Below, piece after piece: positions 40,338-48,659 of a stretch of DNA of 64,000 nucleotides (positions are counted from its first letter, which is position 1; every line of letters starts with the position of its first letter). The translations under genes were made by a program, and so were the position numbers. The stretch comes from Sinorhizobium kostiense (GTDB lineage: Bacteria; Pseudomonadota; Alphaproteobacteria; Rhizobiales; Rhizobiaceae), in assembly GCF_017874595.1 (NCBI RefSeq), contig NZ_JAGILA010000006.1, forward strand, positions 248,001 to 312,000, given 5' to 3'. The notes beneath the pieces are model-generated. The model ran no database searches, was not told the DNA's origin, and saw only the letters and a program-made list of their open reading frames with translations.

Positions 40338-41845
40338 TGACGGTTCTGGTGAGGCCGAAGGGGCTCGGCGACTATAAGGCGCGCGAATTCCGCATGCTGA
40401 TCGACGGGCAATGGGTGGCCGGCGCCGAGGGGCGGACGATCGAACGCGTGGCGCCAGGCCACGGCGTCGTCGTCAGCCGCTACCAGGCAGCGACGAGTGC
40501 GGATGCGGAACGGGCGATATTAGCCGCAAGGCGCGCCTTCGACGAGGGGCCGTGGCCGCGCATGACCGCGTCGGAACGCTCGCGCGTTCTCCTCAGGGCC
40601 GCCGACATGATCGAGGCACGCGCCGACGAGCTTGCCTTCCTCGATGCGGTCGAATCCGGCAAGCCGATCAGCCAGGCGAAGGGCGAACTCACGGGCGCAG
40701 CCGACATCTGGCGCTATGCGGCGGCACTCGCCCGCGAGCTTTCCGGCGAAAGCTATAATGCGCTTGGCGAGGGCACGCTCGGTGTCGTGCTGCGCGAGGC
40801 GATCGGCGTCGTCTCGATCATCACCCCCTGGAACTTCCCCTTCCTGATCGTCAGCCAGAAATTGCCCTTCGCGCTTGCAGCAGGCTGCACCACAGTGGTG
40901 AAGCCGTCGGAGCTCACTTCGGGCTCGACGCTCCTGCTCGGAGAGATTCTGGAGGCGGCGGGCGTACCGGCCGGCGTCGTCAACATCATCGTCGGCACCG
41001 GACCGGAAGCCGGCGCGCCGCTGACCTCCCACCCGGACATCGATATGGTCTCCTTCACCGGATCGACCGGCGTCGGCCGGCTGACGATGGCGAATGCCGC
41101 CCAGACGCTGAAGAAGGTCTCGCTCGAACTCGGCGGCAAGAACCCGCAGATCGTCTTCCCTGACGCCAATCTCGACGAATTCGTCGATGCCGCCGTCTTC
41201 GGCGCCTATTTCAATGCCGGCGAATGCTGCAATGCCGGTTCGCGGCTGATCCTGCACCGCGACATCGCCGACGAGGTTACGGCGCAGATCGCCAGCCTTT
41301 CCGCCAAGGTCAAGGTCGGCGATCCGCTGGATCCCGAAACCCAGGTCGGGGCGATCATCACGCCCCAGCACCTGGAAAAGATTGCCGGCTATGTGTCCGC
41401 TGCTGCCGGTGACGGGGCGACTGTCGCGCACGGCGGTGCGGCGCTAGACCTCGGCATCGGGCAGTTCATGGCCCCGACCATCCTTTCCGCCGTCCGGCCG
41501 GAAATGGCGGTGGCGCGCGAGGAGGTGTTCGGGCCGGTCCTATCGGTATTGACCTTCGAGACGACGGAAGAGGCGATCCGCATCGCCAACTCGATTGACT
41601 ATGGGCTCTCGGCCGGGGTCTGGAGCCGCGATTTCGATACCTGCCTGACGATCGGACGGCGGGTGCGCGCCGGAACCATCTGGATGAACACCTTCATGGA
41701 CGGCGCCGCGGAACTGCCTTTTGGCGGCTATCGCCAATCAGGACTCGGCCGTGAACTCGGGCGGCATGCGGTCGAGGACTATACCGAGACGAAGACGCTC
41801 AACATGCATATCGGCGGGCGTACGAACTGGTGGATGCCGCGCTGA
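40337..41845 (+). CDS. aldehyde dehydrogenase family protein
   Basis: A 502-residue NAD(P)-dependent enzyme oxidising an aldehyde to an acid. The general-base glutamate is in SLELGGKNPQ, the catalytic cysteine is the second Cys of GECCNAGSR, and the cofactor segment FTGSTGVGRL is intact. I chose the second of two nearby ATGs, seven bases after GGGAG, giving a one-base stop/start overlap with the upstream gene. It closes the first gene block of the cluster; the ABC importer follows after about 160 bases. Confidence 0.9.
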   Translation: MTVLVRPKGLGDYKAREFRMLIDGQWVAGAEGRTIERVAPGHGVVVSRYQAATSADAERAILAARRAFDEGPWPRMTASERSRVLLRAADMIEARADELAFLDAVESGKPISQAKGELTGAADIWRYAAALARELSGESYNALGEGTLGVVLREAIGVVSIITPWNFPFLIVSQKLPFALAAGCTTVVKPSELTSGSTLLLGEILEAAGVPAGVVNIIVGTGPEAGAPLTSHPDIDMVSFTGSTGVGRLTMANAAQTLKKVSLELGGKNPQIVFPDANLDEFVDAAVFGAYFNAGECCNAGSRLILHRDIADEVTAQIASLSAKVKVGDPLDPETQVGAIITPQHLEKIAGYVSAAAGDGATVAHGGAALDLGIGQFMAPTILSAVRPEMAVAREEVFGPVLSVLTFETTEEAIRIANSIDYGLSAGVWSRDFDTCLTIGRRVRAGTIWMNTFMDGAAELPFGGYRQSGLGRELGRHAVEDYTETKTLNMHIGGRTNWWMPR

Positions 41846-42006
41846 CGTCCGGCGAACGGTGAAGTCGTCGCAGGTTTTGAAAGGGTGTAACGTATTGAAT
41901 AGGCTTGCGGCGCCTGCCGCGAACCGTGCCGCAACGGTAGAGGGGCGGCAAAGAGAATGGCGGGAGGAGTTTTCCGCTTCGATAACTTGCAAACGGGAGG
42001 ATAACG

Positions 42007-43251
42007 ATGCGCAAGTTGATGACGACGACGGCGGTTGCAGCATTGATGTTAGCGGCCACCGCCGCGCGGGCAGCCGAGAATGTGGAAGTGCTGCACTGGT
42101 GGACATCCGGCGGCGAGGCTGCTGCCCTCGACGTCTTGAAGAAGGATCTCGAAAGCAAGGGCATCGGCTGGACCGACATGCCCGTCGCCGGCGGCGGCGG
42201 TACCGAGGCGATGACCGTGCTGCGCGCCCGCGTCACCTCCGGCAATCCGCCGACGGCGGTGCAGATGCTCGGCTTCGATATTCTCGACTGGGCCAAGGAA
42301 GGCGCACTCGGCAACCTCGATGAGGTCGCCGGGAAGGAAGGCTGGGACAAGGTGATCCCGACGGCCCTTCAGCAGTTCTCCAAGTATGACGGCCACTGGA
42401 TCGCCGCTCCGGTGAACGTTCACTCGACCAACTGGGTCTGGATCAACAAGGCGGCGCTCGACAAGGCCGGCGGCAAGGAGCCGACGACCTGGGAAGAGCT
42501 GATCGCGCTGCTCGACAAGTTCAAGGAGCAGGGCATCACGCCGGTCGCCCATGGTGGCCAGGCCTGGCAGGACGCGACGATCTTCGACGCCGTCGTGCTT
42601 TCGCTCGGCACCGACTTCTACAAGAAGGCCTTCATCGACCTCGATTCCGCAACGCTCGGCAGCGACAAGATGAAGGAAGCCTTCGACCGGATGACGAAGC
42701 TCAGATCCTATGTCGACGACAACTTCTCCGGCCGCGACTGGAACCTCGCCTCGGCGATGGTCATCGAGGACAAGGCCGGCCTGCAGTTCATGGGTGACTG
42801 GGCGAAGGGCGAATTCCTGAAGGCCGGCAAGAAGCCGGGTGCGGATTTCGTCTGCATCCGCTTCCCGGGAACGCAAGGCTCGGTCACCTTCAACTCCGAC
42901 CAGTTCGCGATGTTCAATGTTTCCGAGGAGAAGGTGCCGGCCCAAATGGCGATGGCGTCGGCTATCTTGAGCCCGACATTCCAATCGGCCTTCAACGTCG
43001 TCAAGGGCTCGGTTCCCGCCCGCACCGACGTGCCGGATACCGATTTCGACGATTGCGGCAAGAAGGGCATCAAGGACCTCGCCGAGGCCAATACCGGCGG
43101 CACGCTGTTCGGATCCATGGCCCACGGCCATGCCAATCCGGCCTCCGTCAAGAACGCGATCTACGACGTTGTGACCCGCCACTTCAACGGCGAGCTGAGC
43201 TCCGAAGACGCCGTGCAGGAACTCGTCGCAGCGGTCGAGGCTGCGAAGTAA
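42007..43251 (+). CDS. carbohydrate ABC transporter substrate-binding protein
   Basis: A 414-residue periplasmic binding protein of the family 1 (MalE-like) group. The signal peptide [22 protein letters not shown] is followed by the mature start [19 protein letters not shown], typical for sugar-binding proteins. A GGGAGG site precedes the ATG. It belongs with the two permeases and the ATPase downstream, but is separated from them by a RIME-like palindrome. The ligand is unknown; a glycoside, oligosaccharide or polyol is likely. Confidence 0.9.
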   Translation: MRKLMTTTAVAALMLAATAARAAENVEVLHWWTSGGEAAALDVLKKDLESKGIGWTDMPVAGGGGTEAMTVLRARVTSGNPPTAVQMLGFDILDWAKEGALGNLDEVAGKEGWDKVIPTALQQFSKYDGHWIAAPVNVHSTNWVWINKAALDKAGGKEPTTWEELIALLDKFKEQGITPVAHGGQAWQDATIFDAVVLSLGTDFYKKAFIDLDSATLGSDKMKEAFDRMTKLRSYVDDNFSGRDWNLASAMVIEDKAGLQFMGDWAKGEFLKAGKKPGADFVCIRFPGTQGSVTFNSDQFAMFNVSEEKVPAQMAMASAILSPTFQSAFNVVKGSVPARTDVPDTDFDDCGKKGIKDLAEANTGGTLFGSMAHGHANPASVKNAIYDVVTRHFNGELSSEDAVQELVAAVEAAK

Positions 43252-43266
43252 GGGCAGCGAGAGGAA

Positions 43267-43382
43267 TTGCCCCTCACCCCTGACCCTCTCCCCGCAGGCG
43301 GGGAGAGGGGATCGAGGCGCTGCGGCACGATGCCTTTTTCCCGCAGGCGGGGAGAAGGCGCCGGCAGGCGGATGAGGGGCAA
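43267..43382. repeat. complete RIME-like element inside the ABC operon
   Basis: The element has perfect 10-bp terminal inverted repeats (TTGCCCCTCA and TGAGGGGCAA) and two inner hairpins built on CTCCCCGCAGGCGGGGAG and CCCGCAGGCGGG. It fills the gap between the binding-protein stop and the first permease start. In the mRNA it would form strong stems that could protect the upstream message and lower permease expression. Confidence 0.85.
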
Positions 43383-43418
43383 GCCACTCCGTGCAAAAAG
43401 ATAATGGTGGTAACGAAC

Positions 43419-44297
43419 ATGGATAGCCGCACCCGGCTGCAGGAGCTCTTGCCGAGGCTCGTGCTCGCTCCCAGCTTTCTGATAGTGCTGGTCTTCGTCT
43501 ACGGCTTTATCGCCTATACCGGCTTCCTGTCGATGACGAACAGCCGCATGCTGCCGTCCTATGATTTCGTCGGCTTCAGCAATTACTCGAGGCTCTGGGC
43601 GCTGCCGCACTGGTGGCGGGCGATCAGCAATCTCGCGATCTTCGCGACGCTCTATATCGTGATCTGTTCGGTGCTGGGGCTGGCACTCGCCATCCTGCTC
43701 GACCAGAAGATCCGGGCGGAGGGATTCCTCAGGCCGATCTATCTCTACCCGATGGCGCTCTCCTTCATCGTCACGGGCACGGCATGGAAGTGGTTCCTCG
43801 ACCCCGGCATCGGACTCGAGAACACCATGCATCTCTGGGGCTGGGAGAGCTTCTCCTTCAGCTGGATCAAGGACCGCAATTTCGCGATCTACTGTGTCGT
43901 CATCGCCGCTGTCTGGCAATCGACCGGCTTCATCATGGCGATGTTTCTGGCGGGCCTTCGCGGCGTCGACAACGAGATCATCAAGGCCGCACAGATCGAT
44001 GGCGCCACGACGCCCACCATCTATCGCCGGATCATCATTCCCCTGATGCGGCCGGTCTTCCTCTCCGCCTTCGTCGTCCTCGCCCATCTCGCGATCAAAG
44101 CCTACGACCTGATCATCGCGCTGACCGGCGGCGGGCCGGGGCAGGCGACCGAGCTGCCGGCGACCTTCATGTATTCCTATACCTTCACCCGCAACCAGAT
44201 GGCGATCGGCGCATCGTCGGCGATCATCATGCTGGTGATGATCTTCTCGATCATCGTTCCCTATCTCTATTCCGAAATCCGGGGAGGAAAACGCTGA
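43419..44297 (+). CDS. carbohydrate ABC transporter permease (MalF-type)
   Basis: A 292-residue inner-membrane permease with about six hydrophobic segments. The ATPase-docking loop is seen as EIIKAAQIDGATTPTIYRRIIIPLMRP. I chose the ATG giving MDSRTRL because GGTGG lies upstream; an ATG five codons earlier is possible. Its stop overlaps the next start by one base. It pairs with the second permease to form the channel. Confidence 0.88.
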   Translation: MDSRTRLQELLPRLVLAPSFLIVLVFVYGFIAYTGFLSMTNSRMLPSYDFVGFSNYSRLWALPHWWRAISNLAIFATLYIVICSVLGLALAILLDQKIRAEGFLRPIYLYPMALSFIVTGTAWKWFLDPGIGLENTMHLWGWESFSFSWIKDRNFAIYCVVIAAVWQSTGFIMAMFLAGLRGVDNEIIKAAQIDGATTPTIYRRIIIPLMRPVFLSAFVVLAHLAIKAYDLIIALTGGGPGQATELPATFMYSYTFTRNQMAIGASSAIIMLVMIFSIIVPYLYSEIRGGKR

Positions 44298-45178
44298 TGG
44301 GCGCCCCCAGTCCCGAGAACGTCATCTCGCATGATCGCCTGACGCGGGCGCTGATCTATGCGGCGCTGATCCTCTTCGCTCTTTATTCGCTGCTGCCGCT
44401 CTATGTGATGCTGGTGAATTCGTTGAAGCCGCTCGACGAAATCCGCCAGGGCGGCATGCTGAACCTGCCGCAGACCTGGACGATCGAGCCCTGGCTTTCC
44501 GCCTGGTCGACGGCGCAGATTGGCGTGCAGCCGACCGGTCTTCGCCCCTTTTTCATCAACTCGATCCTGATGGTCGTGCCGGCCGTGGCGATCTCGACCA
44601 TGATCGGCGCGCTCAACGGTTACGTGCTGACAAAGTGGCGCTTCCCCGGCGCGAACGTCTTCTTCGGCATGCTGCTCCTCTCCTGCTTCATTCCCTTCCA
44701 GATCGTGCTGATCCCGATGGCGCGCATCCTCGGGATCTTCGGTCTTGCCGGATCGATAAGCGGGCTGATCCTTGTGCACGTGGTCTACGGCATCGGATTC
44801 ACCACGCTCTACTTCCGCAACTACTACGAGGCGTTTCCGACCGAACTCGTGCGTGCGGCGCAGATCGACGGCGCGAGCTTCTTCCAGATCTTCTGGCGGA
44901 TCATGCTGCCCTCCTCCGGGCCGATCATCGTTGTCTCCGTCATCTGGCAGTTCACGAATATCTGGAATGACTTCCTGTTCGGCGCCTCCTTCTCCGGTCC
45001 CTATTCGACGCCGATGACGGTGGCGCTCAACAATCTCGTCAGCTCGTCGACCGGGGTGAAGGAATACAACGTCCATTTCGCGGGCGCGATCCTCGCCGCC
45101 CTGCCAACGCTCATCGTCTACGTGGTATCCGGCCGCTACTTCGTCCGCGGGCTGATGTCCGGCGCCGTGAAAGGATAA
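44297..45178 (+). CDS. carbohydrate ABC transporter permease (MalG-type)
   Basis: A 293-residue permease with the docking loop ELVRAAQIDGASFFQIFWRIMLP. The start ATG overlaps the stop of the first permease and has GGGGAGG upstream. The frame is open far upstream inside the other permease gene, but the protein there is unrelated shadow sequence. The ATPase gene starts four bases after its stop. Confidence 0.9.
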   Translation: MGAPSPENVISHDRLTRALIYAALILFALYSLLPLYVMLVNSLKPLDEIRQGGMLNLPQTWTIEPWLSAWSTAQIGVQPTGLRPFFINSILMVVPAVAISTMIGALNGYVLTKWRFPGANVFFGMLLLSCFIPFQIVLIPMARILGIFGLAGSISGLILVHVVYGIGFTTLYFRNYYEAFPTELVRAAQIDGASFFQIFWRIMLPSSGPIIVVSVIWQFTNIWNDFLFGASFSGPYSTPMTVALNNLVSSSTGVKEYNVHFAGAILAALPTLIVYVVSGRYFVRGLMSGAVKG

Positions 45179-45182
45179 GCCC

Positions 45183-46295
45183 ATGTCATTTCTGAAGATC
45201 ACCAATCTGCGCAAGTCTTACGGCGCCCTCGAGATCCTCAAGGACATCAACCTCGAGATCGAGGAGGGCGGTTTCCTGGTGCTGGTCGGCCCGTCCGGCT
45301 GCGGCAAGTCGACATTGCTCAACACGATCGCGGGCCTTGAGCCAATCACCTCGGGCGACATCGCCATCAACGGCCGCTCGGTCGCCGGGCTGCACCCGTC
45401 GAAGCGCGACATCGCCATGGTGTTTCAGTCCTACGCGCTCTATCCCAACATGACGGTCGCCGGGAACATCGCCTTCGGCATGGAAATCCGCGGCGTGCCG
45501 AAGGATGAACGCGAGAAGGCGATCCGCCAGGTGGCCGACATGCTGCAGATCGGCCACCTGCTCGACCGCAAGCCAAGCCAGCTTTCCGGCGGCCAGCGGC
45601 AACGCGTCGCCATGGGCCGGGCCCTGGTGCGTGAACCGCAAGTCTTCCTCTTCGACGAGCCGCTCTCGAATCTCGATGCAAAGCTGCGCGTCGACATGCG
45701 CACCGAGATCAAGCGGCTGCACAGCCGCATGAAGACCACCATCGTCTATGTGACGCATGACCAGATCGAGGCAATGACGCTTGCGACCAAGATCGCCGTC
45801 CTGAAGGACGGAGTGCTGCAACAGTTCGGCACACCGGCGGAGATCTACAACAACCCGGCCAATATGTTCGTCGCCGATTTCATGGGTTCGCCGGCGATGA
45901 ATCTTTTGAGCGCCCGCATCGAAACCGAAGGCGAGCAGGTCGCCGTTTCGCTCGCACGCCCGAATGCAGAGCCGCTGAAGCTCGCCGTACCGCGCGACGG
46001 TGCGCTCTCCGCCTATGCCGGCCGGGAGGTCGTCTTCGGTATCCGACCGGAAGCGCTTACCGATCCGGACGGCGCCGACCGCAATGCGAAGTTCGTCGCC
46101 GAGGGCGAATGCCTGATCGAAGTCGTCGAGCCTGCAGGCTCCGATACCTTCGCCGTCACCCGCCTCGGCGGCAAGGAGATCGTCGCGCGACTGAGGGCCG
46201 ATGCCCGTATCGCGCCCGGGCAAGTGTCGCGGCTCGCCTTCAACCTCGACAAGGCGGTGTTCTTCGACCCTGAAAGCGAGAAGCGGATCGCATGA
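45183..46295 (+). CDS. carbohydrate ABC transporter ATPase (MalK/UgpC-type)
   Basis: A 370-residue ATPase. Motifs in order: Walker A GPSGCGKST, signature LSGGQRQR, Walker B FLFDEPLSNLD and switch VTHDQIEA. The C-terminal 130 residues form the OB-fold regulatory domain typical of MalK-like subunits (VVFGIRPEAL). It energises the two permeases. Its stop overlaps the start of the following GMC oxidoreductase by four bases (ATGA), which ties uptake directly to the oxidation genes. Confidence 0.93.
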   Translation: MSFLKITNLRKSYGALEILKDINLEIEEGGFLVLVGPSGCGKSTLLNTIAGLEPITSGDIAINGRSVAGLHPSKRDIAMVFQSYALYPNMTVAGNIAFGMEIRGVPKDEREKAIRQVADMLQIGHLLDRKPSQLSGGQRQRVAMGRALVREPQVFLFDEPLSNLDAKLRVDMRTEIKRLHSRMKTTIVYVTHDQIEAMTLATKIAVLKDGVLQQFGTPAEIYNNPANMFVADFMGSPAMNLLSARIETEGEQVAVSLARPNAEPLKLAVPRDGALSAYAGREVVFGIRPEALTDPDGADRNAKFVAEGECLIEVVEPAGSDTFAVTRLGGKEIVARLRADARIAPGQVSRLAFNLDKAVFFDPESEKRIA

Positions 46296-47809
46296 GCGCG
46301 GACATTGCGAAAGCGCCGGACATCGTCATTATCGGCTCAGGGATCGGCGGCGCGACCGTGGCTGCGGGCCTTGCCGCTTCCGGCGCCGAGATCCTCATCC
46401 TGGAAGCCGGCCGGCATATCGAGGACCGGCCGGAGAACCGTGACCAGCGGGCGATATTCCAGCGCGGCCATTTCCGGCCGAAGGAGACCTGGTACGAGGC
46501 CGGCGGTCCCGGCTTCAATCCCGGCAATTACTACAATGTCGGCGGCAATTCGAAGTTCTATGGCGCGGTGCTCACCCGCTATCGCCGCGAGGATTTCGAG
46601 GAGATGCGGCATCTCGACGGAATATCTCCCGCCTGGCCCTTTCCCTATGAGGAACTCGAGCCATGGTATGCCAAGGCGGAAGATCTCTATCAGGTGCGCG
46701 GCCGCCTCGGCGAAGATCCGACCGAACCGCCTCACTCCAACGACTATCCGCATGGACCGGTTCCGGACGAGGTCGCGATCGCCAAGGTCCGAAAGCGCCT
46801 GCGCGACATCGGACTGCATCCCTATTCGCTGCCGCTCGGCATCGACATCGACCGCTGGCTCGCCAAAGGCAAAACCCCGTGGGATGCGCATCCGAACAGC
46901 TTCGACGGCAAGATGGATGCCGAAACCGCGGCGCTGGCGGCAGCGCTCGAATATCCGAATGTCCGCTTGCAGACCGGCTCGCGGGTAACCCGGCTTTCGA
47001 CCGCGCCGGACGGCAAGGCGATCGAGGCCGTGCACTACATCAGCGACGGGGCGGAGCATAGCCTGTCGCCGAAGATCGTAATTCTTTCCGCCGGCGCCGT
47101 GCAGTCAGCCGTTCTTTTGTTGCGCTCGGCGGACGAGCGCAACCCGGCGGGGCTCGCAAACCGTTCCGACCAGGTCGGCCGCAACTTCATGAATCACAAC
47201 TCAAGCGCAGTGATTGCGCTCAGCCCCTGGTACCGCAACGATTCGGTCTATCAGAAAACCTTCGGGCTCAACGATTTCTATCTCTCCGACGGCGAGGGCG
47301 GGCCGCCGCTCGGCAATGTCCAGCTGCTTGGCCGCGTCTCAGGCGCGATCCTCAAGGCGAACATGCGGGCGATGCCGGAATGGCTCTTGAACCAGGTTTC
47401 GGCCCGCGCCATCGACTTCTACGCCATGAGCGAGGATCTGCCCTCTCCGGAAAGCCGCGTCATGGTCGACGGCGATCGCATCCTGCTGCAATGGGTCAGG
47501 ACGAACTGGCAGGCGCATCTGAAGCTCGTCGCCAAGCTCAAGACCGTGCTCAAGAAGGCGGACTTCCCGGTGGTGATGGCGCGCGCCTTCGACAAGCGCA
47601 CGCCGTCGCATCAATGCGGAACGGTCCGGATCGGCAATGATCCCAAGAAGGCGCCGCTCGATGTCTATTGCCGTGCCTTCGACCACCCCAATCTCTTCGT
47701 CGTCGATGCGAGCTTCCTGCCGACCTCGGCCGCCGTCAACCCGGCGCTCACCGTCGCCGCACAGGCGCTGCGCGTCGCGGACCACATTGCCGGGGAGGAG
47801 CTCCAGTGA
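46292..47809 (+). CDS. GMC-family flavoprotein oxidoreductase (pyranose-oxidase-like)
   Basis: A 505-residue FAD protein. The FAD loop reads IIGSGIGGATVAAGLAASG and EAG; the substrate-domain residues appear in SHQCGTVRIG and the closing FVVDASFLPTSAAVNPALTVAAQALRVADHI. Among GMC proteins it resembles the pyranose oxidase/glucoside 3-dehydrogenase branch rather than choline dehydrogenases, judging by NVGGNSKFYGAVLTRYRREDF. No signal peptide is seen, so it is probably cytoplasmic. It is coupled to the importer by a four-base overlap. Electron acceptor and substrate unknown. Confidence 0.85.
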   Translation: MSADIAKAPDIVIIGSGIGGATVAAGLAASGAEILILEAGRHIEDRPENRDQRAIFQRGHFRPKETWYEAGGPGFNPGNYYNVGGNSKFYGAVLTRYRREDFEEMRHLDGISPAWPFPYEELEPWYAKAEDLYQVRGRLGEDPTEPPHSNDYPHGPVPDEVAIAKVRKRLRDIGLHPYSLPLGIDIDRWLAKGKTPWDAHPNSFDGKMDAETAALAAALEYPNVRLQTGSRVTRLSTAPDGKAIEAVHYISDGAEHSLSPKIVILSAGAVQSAVLLLRSADERNPAGLANRSDQVGRNFMNHNSSAVIALSPWYRNDSVYQKTFGLNDFYLSDGEGGPPLGNVQLLGRVSGAILKANMRAMPEWLLNQVSARAIDFYAMSEDLPSPESRVMVDGDRILLQWVRTNWQAHLKLVAKLKTVLKKADFPVVMARAFDKRTPSHQCGTVRIGNDPKKAPLDVYCRAFDHPNLFVVDASFLPTSAAVNPALTVAAQALRVADHIAGEELQ

Positions 47810-48582
47810 TGGCAGAAGGCACGCGTCCGATCGCGATCGTAACCGGCGGCCGGCGTGGCATCGGCCTCGGCATCGCCCGCGCGCTCGCGGCAAGCGGATT
47901 CGACGTTGCGATCACCGGCATAGGAGACGCGGAAGGCGTCGATCCCGTCCTTGCGGAACTCGAAGCGCTGGGGGCTCGCGCGACCTTCCTCAGAGCCGAC
48001 CTCGCCGACATCTCCAGCCATCAGGCGACCGTCGACGCGGTGATCCACGCCTTCGGGCGGATCGACTGCCTCGTCAACAATGCCGGCATCGCCTCTGTCG
48101 TGCGCGGCGATTTCCTGGAGTTGAAGCCGGAGAACTTCGACACGATCATCGGCGTCAATCTGCGCGGCACCGTCTTCTTCACCCAGGCCGTCGTAAAGGC
48201 GATGCTCGCGACACAAGCTGCCGCGTCGCGCTCGATCATAAACATCACCTCGGTTTCCGCTGCGATGAGCTCGCCGGAACGTCTCGACTACTGCATGAGC
48301 AAGGCGGGACTTGCGGCCTTCACCCAGGGACTGGCGTTGAGGCTCGCGGAGACCGGCATTGCCGTCTACGAAGTCCGGCCCGGCATCATCCGATCCGACA
48401 TGACCGCAGCGGTTTCGGGCAAATACGACGCGCTGATCGCCGGCGGCCTGGTCCCGATGCGGCGCTGGGGTGAACCCGAGGACATCGGCAACATCGTCGC
48501 CGGGCTCGCAAGCGGCCGGTTCGGTTTCGCCACCGGCTCAGTGATCCAGGCGGATGGCGGGCTATCGATCGGAAGGCTGTGA
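47809..48582 (+). CDS. short-chain dehydrogenase/reductase
   Basis: A 257-residue NAD(P)-dependent enzyme. The cofactor loop TGGRRGIGLG, the NNAG segment and the catalytic YxxxK (YCMSK) are intact, with a serine in NITSVSAA. It is named 3-ketoacyl-ACP reductase-like by family, but the setting points to a sugar or polyol. The ATG overlaps the stop of the GMC gene by one base. It would act on a hydroxyl/keto group of the imported compound. Confidence 0.86.
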   Translation: MAEGTRPIAIVTGGRRGIGLGIARALAASGFDVAITGIGDAEGVDPVLAELEALGARATFLRADLADISSHQATVDAVIHAFGRIDCLVNNAGIASVVRGDFLELKPENFDTIIGVNLRGTVFFTQAVVKAMLATQAAASRSIINITSVSAAMSSPERLDYCMSKAGLAAFTQGLALRLAETGIAVYEVRPGIIRSDMTAAVSGKYDALIAGGLVPMRRWGEPEDIGNIVAGLASGRFGFATGSVIQADGGLSIGRL

Positions 48583-48659
48583 GGCGGCGGAGTGGGGCCG
48601 CTGAGAGTGACGATTTTCAAAAAGATCGCGCCCGGAGCGCGGAGCCGAGGACGATATGC

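Noticed and set aside
43267-43382. Repeated GC-rich hairpins considered as a CRISPR array or attachment site
   Set aside because: Only two unequal hairpins with inverted ends and no regular spacers; the pattern fits RIME-like mosaic elements.
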